A stretch of 5,333 nucleotides of DNA from Chromatiales bacterium (GTDB lineage: Bacteria; Pseudomonadota; Gammaproteobacteria; Thiohalospirales; Thiohalospiraceae): contig JALSRO010000039.1 in assembly GCA_026984715.1 (NCBI GenBank), forward strand, positions 1 through 5,333, read 5' to 3'. The notes beneath the pieces are model-generated. The model saw nothing but the letters and a program-made list of their open reading frames with translations. It did not search any database and was not told the origin of the DNA. The translations under genes and the position numbers were made by a program. Numbering within the stretch: the first letter of the stretch is position 1; each line of letters starts with the position of its first letter. Shown here in pieces: positions 1-5,219 of this stretch.

Positions 1-697
1 CCCCGCCTCCGGCACCACCACCACGGTAAATCGCCTTGATGTTGGTAGTACTACTCTGATCGGCATCCGTACCAAAATTCCCAGCCGTCACAACCCAGTC
101 GGCCACCCACTCATTGACGTTACCATCCATGTTCACGACGCCCGCGCTGGACTGACAGCTCGAGTTTGCGTCGGTGTTGGCGACGGTACCACCACTATTG
201 TTACAGTTTGCCGTATCCGTTCCCGCCGCGGCCATCTGCCACTCGGCGTTGGTCAGCAGCCGCTTGCCGACGTTGGCGCAGGCCTGCTGGGCCTGGAACC
301 AGGTGATATTCACCGCCGGCATCACACCACTCACGCTACGTGCATAGATCTTGTTGGAGCTGCTACAGCTGTTTCCATTTGCATCGCAAGCCGTTGTCAG
401 ATCGGCGATCTGGTTACCACCAGTAGCCGCATCCCACACGCTGGCTTCATATATATCCACACAAATCGGGCCGACGGGGACCATGTCGGAGGGGCAACCG
501 TTGGCGCTTTCCAATGCGGTGATGCGGCTGTCGTTGTCATCCACCGCGCTTTTGACGGCGGTGAAATTGGCATTCATCTGCGACGAAGAGATGGTTGTGC
601 CGCTCTGGAAAGAGTTTGGAACGGTCAGGCTTCCGGCGATGACCGTTATCGACGCAGCCGCCGCGATGCCACCTGCAAAATATGCAATCTTTTTCAT
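1..697 (-). CDS. Exported SUMF1/formylglycine-generating-enzyme-like protein (C-terminus outside window)
   Basis: Partial gene: 232 codons from ATG 697-695, running off the window at position 1. The start has a clear ribosome site, GAGGT at 707-711. Residues 1-22 form a signal peptide (MKK, then a small hydrophobic stretch ending VIAG). Next comes VPNSFQSGTTISSSQMNANF (26-45) and a short predicted coiled coil to about residue 64; similar segments follow the signal peptide in many exported proteobacterial proteins. The SUMF1/FGE-sulfatase fold then shows as CPSDMVPVGPICVDIYEASV (68-87), PAVNITWFQAQQAC (127-140), KRLLTNAEWQMAAAG (145-159), GNVNEWVADW (192-201) and YRGGGAGG (224-231). Seven cysteines after the signal peptide fit a disulfide-bonded extracytoplasmic protein. 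In true FGE a catalytic cysteine follows the RGGS-type motif; here glycines occupy that stretch, so sulfatase-activating activity is doubtful and a binding or structural role is more likely. It lies 62 bases downstream of the lipoprotein gene and is probably co-transcribed with it. The family call is firm; the function is unknown. Confidence 0.9.
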   Translation of the reverse strand, partial: MKKIAYFAGGIAAAASITVIAGSLTVPNSFQSGTTISSSQMNANFTAVKSAVDDNDSRITALESANGCPSDMVPVGPICVDIYEASVWDAATGGNQIADLTTACDANGNSCSSSNKIYARSVSGVMPAVNITWFQAQQACANVGKRLLTNAEWQMAAAGTDTANCNNSGGTVANTDANSSCQSSAGVVNMDGNVNEWVADWVVTAGNFGTDADQSSTTNIKAIYRGGGAGGG

Positions 698-759
698 GTT
701 TCGTTTACCTCGTTCTTGAAAGTCAAATTCCAGTTTGTCGTGTTGTCGGAGTAAGAAGC

Positions 760-1749
760 CTATTGGGCCCAGACCCCCTGGTCCCATACCGCCTCGTCCC
801 AGTTGCTGCCATGCGCGGTTGCCGTAACCGTGATGGTAAAGGACTGATCCGCAGAAGCGGTGCCGTCACTGACGCGAAGTACAACGTCAGCGTTATTCCC
901 GTCGTTCGGCGTTCCTGACAGGGTGGCAGTTCCGTTCCCGTTGTCGGTCAGGGTCAACCAGGACGGCTTGGTTGGCGCAGTGATGGTCAACGTATCACCA
1001 CTGTCGGGATCGGAAGTGGTTATCGTATAGGTATAACCCTGCCCTTCCGTAGCGGTGGTAACCGGAGTGCTGCTGAAACTGGGAGGATCATTTATATTGT
1101 CGACAGTGATGGTGAAAGACTGTTCGTCATACTGTCCGTCACTATCGGTAACCCTGAGCACCACGTCGTGGTCGCCAACATCCCCATTTCCCGGGGTTCC
1201 CGACAGGGTGGCGGTACCGTCACCGTTGTCTGTCAAATTCAACCAGCCTGGTTTGGTAGGCGCGGTGATGGTCAAAGTGTCATTTTGGGTGGGATCTGTG
1301 GCAACAACATTATAGGTATAGAGCTGCCCCTGAGCCGCCGTCGCCGGTGCACTGCTGGTGAAGCTGGGCGCTGTGCTGGAGACCGTGATGGTTACCGTGG
1401 CCTCGTTGGATTCGGCGCCATCGTCATCCTTCACTTTGTACTTGATGGTGTCCGTTCCGGCATTGGCGCCCGCCGTATATACGATCTTGCCACTGTCCAC
1501 TGCAGCGGTTCCGAGGGTACCGTTTTTTGAGATGTCGATGGTACCAGTATCGAGACTCCCATCTTCATCCGTGTCGTTGGCCAGAACATCTATGGTGATG
1601 CTCTTTCCGGTGGCCACCGTTGCGGTGTCGTCATTGGCCACCGGCGCCTTGTTTTCACCGCCTCCTCCGCTGCTGCCGCCACCGCAGCCGGAAAACAGGG
1701 CTACCAACGCCCCGAGCAGCAACAGTCTGCTGCCATACAATCGCATCAT
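760..1749 (-). CDS. Surface lipoprotein with three cadherin/Ig-like modules and a Trp-rich tail
   Basis: Complete gene, 329 codons. The N-terminus is a lipoprotein signal: MMRLYGSR, a hydrophobic stretch, then ALFSGC with Cys22 as the lipidation site (Phe at -3 is a slightly atypical lipobox). A Gly/Ser linker follows (23-31). Module 1 (about 35-124) begins APVANDDTATVATGKSITID and contains DVLANDTDEDG, typical of cadherin-like/VCBS-type domains. Modules 2 (about 127-217) and 3 (about 222-310) are close copies resembling putative-Ig (He_PIG/cadherin-like) repeats, sharing LTITAPTKP, GTATLSGTP and QSFTITV. Asp-rich loops such as TDSDGQYD and TSDPDSGD suggest calcium binding. The protein ends NWDEAVWDQGVWAQ, a Trp/Asp-rich tail I cannot assign. 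A strong AGGAGGT ribosome site (1755-1761) serves one of two adjacent ATGs, 1749 or 1746; the second has the more usual spacing. Likely an adhesion or structural protein on the outer membrane or cell surface. A sigma-28-like promoter candidate lies just upstream. Confidence 0.9.
   Translation of the reverse strand: MMRLYGSRLLLLGALVALFSGCGGGSSGGGGENKAPVANDDTATVATGKSITIDVLANDTDEDGSLDTGTIDISKNGTLGTAAVDSGKIVYTAGANAGTDTIKYKVKDDDGAESNEATVTITVSSTAPSFTSSAPATAAQGQLYTYNVVATDPTQNDTLTITAPTKPGWLNLTDNGDGTATLSGTPGNGDVGDHDVVLRVTDSDGQYDEQSFTITVDNINDPPSFSSTPVTTATEGQGYTYTITTSDPDSGDTLTITAPTKPSWLTLTDNGNGTATLSGTPNDGNNADVVLRVSDGTASADQSFTITVTATAHGSNWDEAVWDQGVWAQ
911..1327 (-). repeat. Tandem repeat encoding lipoprotein modules 2 and 3 (285-base period)
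   Basis: DNA around 911-1042 and 1196-1327 matches at a constant offset of 285 bases (95 codons). Matching landmarks are gttcctgacagggtggc against gttcccgacagggtggc, and tataggtat at 1026 and 1311. The similarity is at DNA level and stays in frame, so it records duplication of one Ig/cadherin-like module inside the lipoprotein gene. Differences are mostly single bases, so the copies are related but not identical. Confidence 0.8.
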
Positions 1750-1754
1750 AATCT

Positions 1755-1761
1755 ACCTCCT
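1755..1761 (-). promoter_or_regulatory. Strong ribosome binding site for the lipoprotein gene
   Basis: AGGAGGT on the minus strand is a full match to the anti-Shine-Dalgarno core. It sits 5 bases before ATG 1749 and 8 bases before ATG 1746. It is far stronger than any site in the glycan operon, whose inner genes rely on overlaps, and suggests the lipoprotein is made in quantity. Confidence 0.75.
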
Positions 1762-1776
1762 GGTGAACGAAAAGGC

Positions 1777-1795
1777 GGGGATTGGGATTCTCCCC
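1777..1795 (-). other. Small leader hairpin upstream of the lipoprotein gene
   Basis: Inverted repeat gggga (1777-1781) and tcccc (1791-1795) with a 9-base loop. An alternative inner stem ggga/tccc has a 3-base loop. It would lie in the 5' untranslated RNA between the predicted start site near 1807 and the ribosome site at 1755-1761. It could affect message stability, but it is short and may be chance. Confidence 0.25.
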
Positions 1796-1813
1796 TCACA
1801 TAACTAACCAATT

Positions 1814-1840
1814 TAATCGAACAAAGGAGCGGAATCTTTA
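1814..1840 (-). promoter_or_regulatory. Sigma-28 (FliA)-like promoter candidate for the lipoprotein gene
   Basis: On the minus strand TAAAGATT (1840-1833) is followed, after exactly 11 bases, by TTCGATTA (1821-1814). The known sigma-28 consensus is TAAAGTTT, 11 bases, GCCGATAA, so the -35 matches 7 of 8 and the -10 matches 5 of 8, including the CGAT core. The predicted transcript start is near 1807, giving a leader of about 58 bases to the ATG with AGGAGGT inside it. I see no better sigma-70 pair in this gap. No flagellar gene is in the window, so the assignment rests on the match and position alone. Confidence 0.4.
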
Positions 1841-1850
1841 GTGGGTAAAA

Positions 1851-1872
1851 GGCAATTTTTTTGCCGCAACCA
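1851..1872 (-). terminator. Weak terminator-like hairpin downstream of the glycan operon
   Basis: Inverted repeat ggcaa (1851-1855) and ttgcc (1861-1865) with a 5-base loop. Read on the minus strand it is GGCAA, AAAAA, TTGCC, followed by TTTT (1850-1847). The stem is only 5 base pairs, so termination would be inefficient. It lies about 270 bases past the glycosyltransferase stop and just before the promoter candidate, a sensible place to separate the two transcription units. Confidence 0.3.
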
Positions 1873-2007
1873 CGCCCGGCCCTGAACTGCGACTTCTCCA
1901 TGTTGGAAAACGCTCGTCAGCCGCCGTGGCCCCCTTTCTTCCGCCTCGACCTGGCGCATCTCAAGACCAATCCGGGCAGCCATACCATCATCCGCTGGCG
2001 TCACTGA
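1861..2007 (+). CDS. Possible small protein or gene remnant on the plus strand
   Basis: An open frame runs from just after the stop at 1846-1848 to TGA 2005-2007. It could start at TTG 1861 (48 residues, with AAAAGG at 1847-1852 as a weak ribosome site) or ATG 1900 (35 residues, no ribosome site). From 1882 onward 33 of 41 sense codons end in G or C, and the peptide contains the protein-like stretch FFRLDLAHLKTNPGSHTIIR. It is the only plausible plus-strand gene in the window. I recognise no family. It may be the decayed 3' end of a former gene or a real small protein; chance is also possible. Confidence 0.25.
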   Translation: MPQPRPALNCDFSMLENARQPPWPPFFRLDLAHLKTNPGSHTIIRWRH

Positions 2008-2021
2008 GCAGTTGCTTCTCT

Positions 2022-2056
2022 GCCTGATTATCGCTCTTCAGGCTTGATTGGTTGTT
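2022..2056 (+). terminator. Weak plus-strand stem-loop followed by T-rich sequence
   Basis: gcctga (2022-2027) pairs with tcaggc (2038-2043) across a 10-base loop, and ttgattggttgttt follows on the plus strand. It begins 15 bases after the stop of the possible small plus-strand frame. The 6-base-pair stem and interrupted T tract make it a poor intrinsic terminator, so this is a low-confidence call. Confidence 0.2.
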
Positions 2057-2135
2057 TCTCATATTCTCCAAAACCACCGGCGAAGTCAAGGCCGGGCCGG
2101 CGAAATGGTTCACAAAATCCGCAAGTCGTTCCGTT

Positions 2136-3305
2136 TCACTCCCTTTCCGCCAGGATGGTGGCGGCGAAGGCGTCGAACCGCTCGGCGAACCGTTCGCGGG
2201 TGTGGCGGGCGCGGGCCAGTTCCCATGCCTGGCGGGCCATCTGCCGCAGCCGGTCGGCCGACAGGCCGGAGACGGCCCGTACCGCCTCGCGGATGGCCGG
2301 GACGGTGTTGTCGGACAGCAGGATACCGCTCTCCCCGACATCGACGCTGGCCTCCCGGGAGAGGATGGGGATGATGCCGGCGTGCATGCAGGTGATGGCG
2401 CTGCCGCCACCACCCTCGGCGCAGCTGGGATAGACCAGGCCGACGGTATCGCGGGCCAGCTCGAGGAACCGGCGGTCGCCGACGTCGATCCAGCCGAGGG
2501 TGCGGATGTTGGGTGTCGCGTAGAGTTCCTTGCGGTAGGCCTCGACGAAGGCGGCCTCCTCCTCGATGGGGCCGCAGACGGTGAGGTGGTTCTCCGGCAT
2601 CCCGGCGAACGCCTCCAGCACCAGATCCAGCCCCTTGTGGACGAGGCCGGCGCTGCCGAACCAGAGGTAGCGGTTGCGGCAGCGGTCGAACTCCTTGGCG
2701 TCGTCCCAGGGGTAGGTCAGCGGGGCGGAGATGGGGATGCGGTGGAGCGGCTTTCCCGCGTAGGCGTAGGTCTCCATGGTGAAACGGTTGCCGAGGACGG
2801 TGCCGAGGTCGGCCACTTCGATGGCCCGGTTGGGCTCCACCATCTTGGGGTTGACCATGGCGACACCCCGCCGCCGCTGCAGCTCCAGCAGGCGTGTGTA
2901 GGCGGCCTGGTTGTTGAACAGCCAGTGGGCGGTGTCCAGATGGGCCACCTTGAGACAGTCGTGGTTCAGCCGGGCGGCGATGTGCTCGAGGTTGGTCCTG
3001 GCGGAGATGAAGATATCGTACTCCTTCTGCGGCCTGAAGTGGCTGTTCCGATAGCTGATGACATCAACGGAGTATCCCCGCTCGAGGAAGGTCCGCGCCA
3101 TCTGGAACGACTCCCAGTCATGGGTGTGATCGTGGGAGATGGGCTCGCCGGACTTGCGCAGGAAGGGTTCGATGATGAATGACAGCAACACACTGCCGCG
3201 CGGCGCCCCTTCGGGCTCCAGTGATGCCACCTGTGCATGGATTCCCCGATCTTTCCGGCAGAGCCTGCGGCAGATTTTCTGTTTCAGCTTATGCGGCAAC
3301 ATCAT
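2136..3305 (-). CDS. GT-B fold glycosyltransferase (GT4-like)
   Basis: Complete gene, 389 codons, a usual length for a single-domain-pair GT-B enzyme. It probably transfers a sugar from a nucleotide donor to a growing surface glycan at the cytoplasmic face of the inner membrane. The N-terminal acceptor half contains SFIIEPFLRK (42-51) and ERGYSVDVISYRN (75-87). The donor-binding half begins near 211 with YLWFGSAGLVHKGLDLVLEA (213-232), where K224 sits in the usual basic-residue position. CAEGGGGSAITCMHAGIIPI (295-314) is the EX7E-region signature: the first Glu (E297) is kept and the second position is Thr, as in some related families. The N-terminus is basic (HKLKQKICRRLCRKDR, 5-20), suggesting peripheral membrane contact. 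ATG 3305-3303 overlaps the stop of the upstream deacetylase gene (ATGA), indicating translational coupling; an adjacent ATG at 3302 is an alternative. It is the last gene of the operon. Donor and acceptor cannot be told from the sequence. Confidence 0.92.
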   Translation of the reverse strand: MMLPHKLKQKICRRLCRKDRGIHAQVASLEPEGAPRGSVLLSFIIEPFLRKSGEPISHDHTHDWESFQMARTFLERGYSVDVISYRNSHFRPQKEYDIFISARTNLEHIAARLNHDCLKVAHLDTAHWLFNNQAAYTRLLELQRRRGVAMVNPKMVEPNRAIEVADLGTVLGNRFTMETYAYAGKPLHRIPISAPLTYPWDDAKEFDRCRNRYLWFGSAGLVHKGLDLVLEAFAGMPENHLTVCGPIEEEAAFVEAYRKELYATPNIRTLGWIDVGDRRFLELARDTVGLVYPSCAEGGGGSAITCMHAGIIPILSREASVDVGESGILLSDNTVPAIREAVRAVSGLSADRLRQMARQAWELARARHTRERFAERFDAFAATILAERE

Positions 3306-4132
3306 CCTGAGTTCTGCGTGAAAAATCTTCGTTTGAGTTTGCGCCGGATCTTTTCTCCGGCCAGTGAGAGCCTTCCCGGTTCTTTTCCCGGTTTGGTTGG
3401 GAAATCTGTTTTCAGCATGTTGATGGGAAAGAGATGTCCATACCCTTTTTCGGTTTCGTCGGAAGAGTCATCCTGGATAAAACACTCCTCATCGAACCAG
3501 CGATAGTCAATGTACCAGGTCCAGCAGCCATGCTTTTTGTAGAGGCTTGCTATCTCCTGCGCCAGTGCCGGATTTGTCTGCAGAGAAACATATTCGGTGT
3601 CGAACCCAGATATATGTCTGAACATGAGTTTCGCCGAGCGGTTGCTGCTGTAGTTTGAAAACCAGAGCCGGAAGGCGTGCCGTTGCCGCAGCTTCCCGAC
3701 CGCACGATAGACCTGAACATGGTCTTCATGGCCATACTCTCCCCACGGATTATGGGTAAACACGTTGCGGTATCCGCGCAGCTTTTCTGCCAGAAGCTCT
3801 TCGAGCAGATGGTAGTTGCGCTGGTAGCGCTCCGATATCTCCTTGCCTTGCGTTATCGCCATGCCACTGGGGGATTCGGCGGGATTGTTCCAGTCGGCGC
3901 CGCTGAACGAACCACTCTCTTCAATATCCAGGCTGGTGAGGTTGTTCAACGGATACTCCGCTACCACCTTTTTTCGTCCTGCGCCCAGGGCGGGCAGTGC
4001 GGGGTAGTCGCAGAAGCAGAACAGGATCTCATCCACCTTGTCCACAATGGAGCTGAACCAGAGGATCTCGTCATCCGGGTGGGCGACCACCAGAATAGAG
4101 CTGGAGAACATTGAGGATGAAGCGCTGCTCAT
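3302..4132 (-). CDS. PIG-L/LmbE-family zinc N-deacetylase
   Basis: Complete gene, 276 codons, typical of the family. PIG-L/LmbE enzymes are zinc hydrolases that remove N-acetyl (or similar acyl) groups from amino sugars, as in GlcNAc-PI, mycothiol and some antibiotic and polysaccharide precursors. ILVVAHPDDEILWF (13-26) carries the signature AHPDDE at 17-22, with His18 and Asp21 as expected zinc ligands and Asp20 as the likely catalytic base. GEYGHEDHVQVYRAV (131-145) is the second metal motif, with His135 and His138. There is no signal peptide, so it acts in the cytoplasm. The C-terminus is basic (KIRRKLKRRFF, 261-271). ATG 4132 lies 4 bases after the sulfotransferase stop with no good ribosome site, so it is probably translated by coupling; ATG 4111 is an alternative start that keeps the fold. 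Its place between a sulfotransferase and a glycosyltransferase points to modification of a surface-glycan sugar. The exact substrate is unknown. Confidence 0.93.
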   Translation of the reverse strand: MSSASSSMFSSSILVVAHPDDEILWFSSIVDKVDEILFCFCDYPALPALGAGRKKVVAEYPLNNLTSLDIEESGSFSGADWNNPAESPSGMAITQGKEISERYQRNYHLLEELLAEKLRGYRNVFTHNPWGEYGHEDHVQVYRAVGKLRQRHAFRLWFSNYSSNRSAKLMFRHISGFDTEYVSLQTNPALAQEIASLYKKHGCWTWYIDYRWFDEECFIQDDSSDETEKGYGHLFPINMLKTDFPTKPGKEPGRLSLAGEKIRRKLKRRFFTQNSG

Positions 4133-4136
4133 ACGG

Positions 4137-5219
4137 TCAACGGTAGTCCGGCGGCGCCGGAAGGGAGAGCTGTTGTTTCAGTTCGCACAGCAGGCGCTTG
4201 ATGTTTCTTTTGGTCGCGGAGAGCGTCCCCTTGAGGCGCCCCTTTTTCTGGATGGCGAAATATTTCTCCGCAATCCAGCGCTCTCTTGCGGTCCACTCCT
4301 GCCGCGGCCGGATGGCGATGCTCCAGGGGAAAAGCGACTCCCGACTCTCTGGAGAGACAGGGGGTTTTTCGAGATCCCGGCGGATCTGTTCCCAGGAGTA
4401 TCCCAGCTGCTCGATTGTCTTCTGCCCCAGGCTCTCCAGGTAGGAGAGGGCGAAGTGGCGTGACTGGGCCTCCTCGGCCATCTTTTTCCATTTGTCGATG
4501 CTGGATGTGCTGGGCCGGGTGTGTTTGTGGATCCCGACGGGGTCGTTCATCTTGCCCTTCGGCGCCGGAGTGCGGCTGTAGTCGAGCATGCTGTCGTGGA
4601 AGTCGATGCCGAGCCGCTCGCAGAGTGCGGAGATGTTTTTCTCCGGCTCCGATACGAACTGTTCATAGTGGATGGTGATGGCGTCACTGCCCAGCCGTTC
4701 GATCCCTTCCAGGATCAGGCGGGGGGCCAGCAGCAGATCCGGCTGAAAGATCCCCAGCACCGGCCAGTCGCCCTTTACATAGGTGGTCAGTTCGGAGGCG
4801 AGAACCGCCATCGGATTGCGGATCAGAAAGATGAATTTTGCCTCGGGAAAGAGGCGGTGCAGCTCCGGAACGATGAAGAAGTAGCGCGGCGTCTTGTCCA
4901 GAAAGAGTTTCTTGCCATGCTTGCTCAGGGCATCGCCATAGATGGTCTGTGCCCAGTTGCGGATTGCCTCGTCATGGATCCCGCTGTCGGCGGCGTAGTT
5001 TTCGATGAATTCGCGGACCCCCTCGGCGGCAAAAGCGGCGCCATATTCGGCCTCGATGCCGGAGCTGCGCAGGCCATAGATCGGGTGCAGCATCAACCAG
5101 GTCTCTGCCGATGTCTGGATATCGGGATGGCCGGCGAGAACCCGCTGTAACAGGGTTGAGCCCGAGCGGGGCTGGGAGATGATGAAGATCAGGTTTTTTC
5201 CGCGATAACTGTCAGCCAT
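4137..5219 (-). CDS. PAPS-dependent sulfotransferase
   Basis: 360 codons from ATG 5219-5217. It transfers sulfate from 3'-phosphoadenylyl sulfate to an acceptor, here most likely a carbohydrate. FIISQPRSGSTLLQRVLAGH (12-31) is the 5'-phosphosulfate loop, including PRSGST. LDKTPRY (107-113) is a motif shared by many bacterial sulfotransferases. FIFLIRNPMAVLAS (129-142) is the 3'-phosphate-binding motif, with Arg134 and Ser142. The C-terminal 60 residues are basic (KRNIKRLLCELKQQ, 337-350) and lie outside the core fold. The frame is open upstream to an ATG at 5318, but those 33 codons overlap the end of the epimerase gene in another frame and resemble no sulfotransferase N-terminus; the core strand starts just after MADSYRGKNL. 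The chosen start overlaps the upstream gene by 8 bases and has only a weak ribosome site, as expected for coupled translation. The acceptor is not predictable from sequence. Confidence 0.92.
   Translation of the reverse strand: MADSYRGKNLIFIISQPRSGSTLLQRVLAGHPDIQTSAETWLMLHPIYGLRSSGIEAEYGAAFAAEGVREFIENYAADSGIHDEAIRNWAQTIYGDALSKHGKKLFLDKTPRYFFIVPELHRLFPEAKFIFLIRNPMAVLASELTTYVKGDWPVLGIFQPDLLLAPRLILEGIERLGSDAITIHYEQFVSEPEKNISALCERLGIDFHDSMLDYSRTPAPKGKMNDPVGIHKHTRPSTSSIDKWKKMAEEAQSRHFALSYLESLGQKTIEQLGYSWEQIRRDLEKPPVSPESRESLFPWSIAIRPRQEWTARERWIAEKYFAIQKKGRLKGTLSATKRNIKRLLCELKQQLSLPAPPDYR

Larger units (their letters stand above)
1750..2135. other. 386-base gap between the glycan operon and the lipoprotein unit
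   Basis: No secure gene. From right to left it holds gcctga/tcaggc (2022-2027 and 2038-2043, 10-base loop), which on the plus strand is followed by T-rich sequence; the possible plus-strand small frame (1861-2007); a weak minus-strand terminator-like hairpin (1851-1865); the sigma-28-like promoter candidate (1814-1840); a leader hairpin (1777-1795); and the lipoprotein ribosome site (1755-1761). A minus-strand ATG at 2066-2064 with GGAG just upstream opens a 24-residue frame (MRNNQSSLKSDNQ and onward) that resembles nothing I know. Confidence 0.6.

Noticed and set aside
351..719. Plus-strand 122-codon frame opposite the FGE-like gene
   Set aside because: It is antisense to a gene with signal peptide, ribosome site and clear SUMF1 motifs.
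1813..2004. Minus-strand 63-codon open frame in the gap
   Set aside because: It runs through the promoter candidate and hairpin, has poor third-position G/C compared with the plus-strand frame, and no recognisable motif.
1988..2413. Minus-strand 141-codon frame overlapping the glycosyltransferase 3' end
   Set aside because: Most of it is an out-of-frame Pro/Ser/Arg-rich shadow of the glycosyltransferase; the GT reading frame ends naturally, so no frameshift is needed.
2052..3182. Long plus-strand open frame of 376 codons opposite the glycosyltransferase
   Set aside because: It is the antisense of a clear GT-B gene; the peptide is Gly/Val/Asp-rich with no recognisable domain, as expected from the complement of GC-rich coding sequence.
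1..4140. Functional link between the FGE-like protein and the sulfotransferase (sulfatase activation against sulfated glycan)
   Set aside because: No sulfatase is visible, the FGE-like protein lacks the expected first catalytic cysteine, and the two genes belong to separate transcription units.
4521..5150. Plus-strand open frame of 209 codons opposite the sulfotransferase
   Set aside because: It mirrors the sulfotransferase codons, including its PAPS-binding motifs, and shows no domain of its own.
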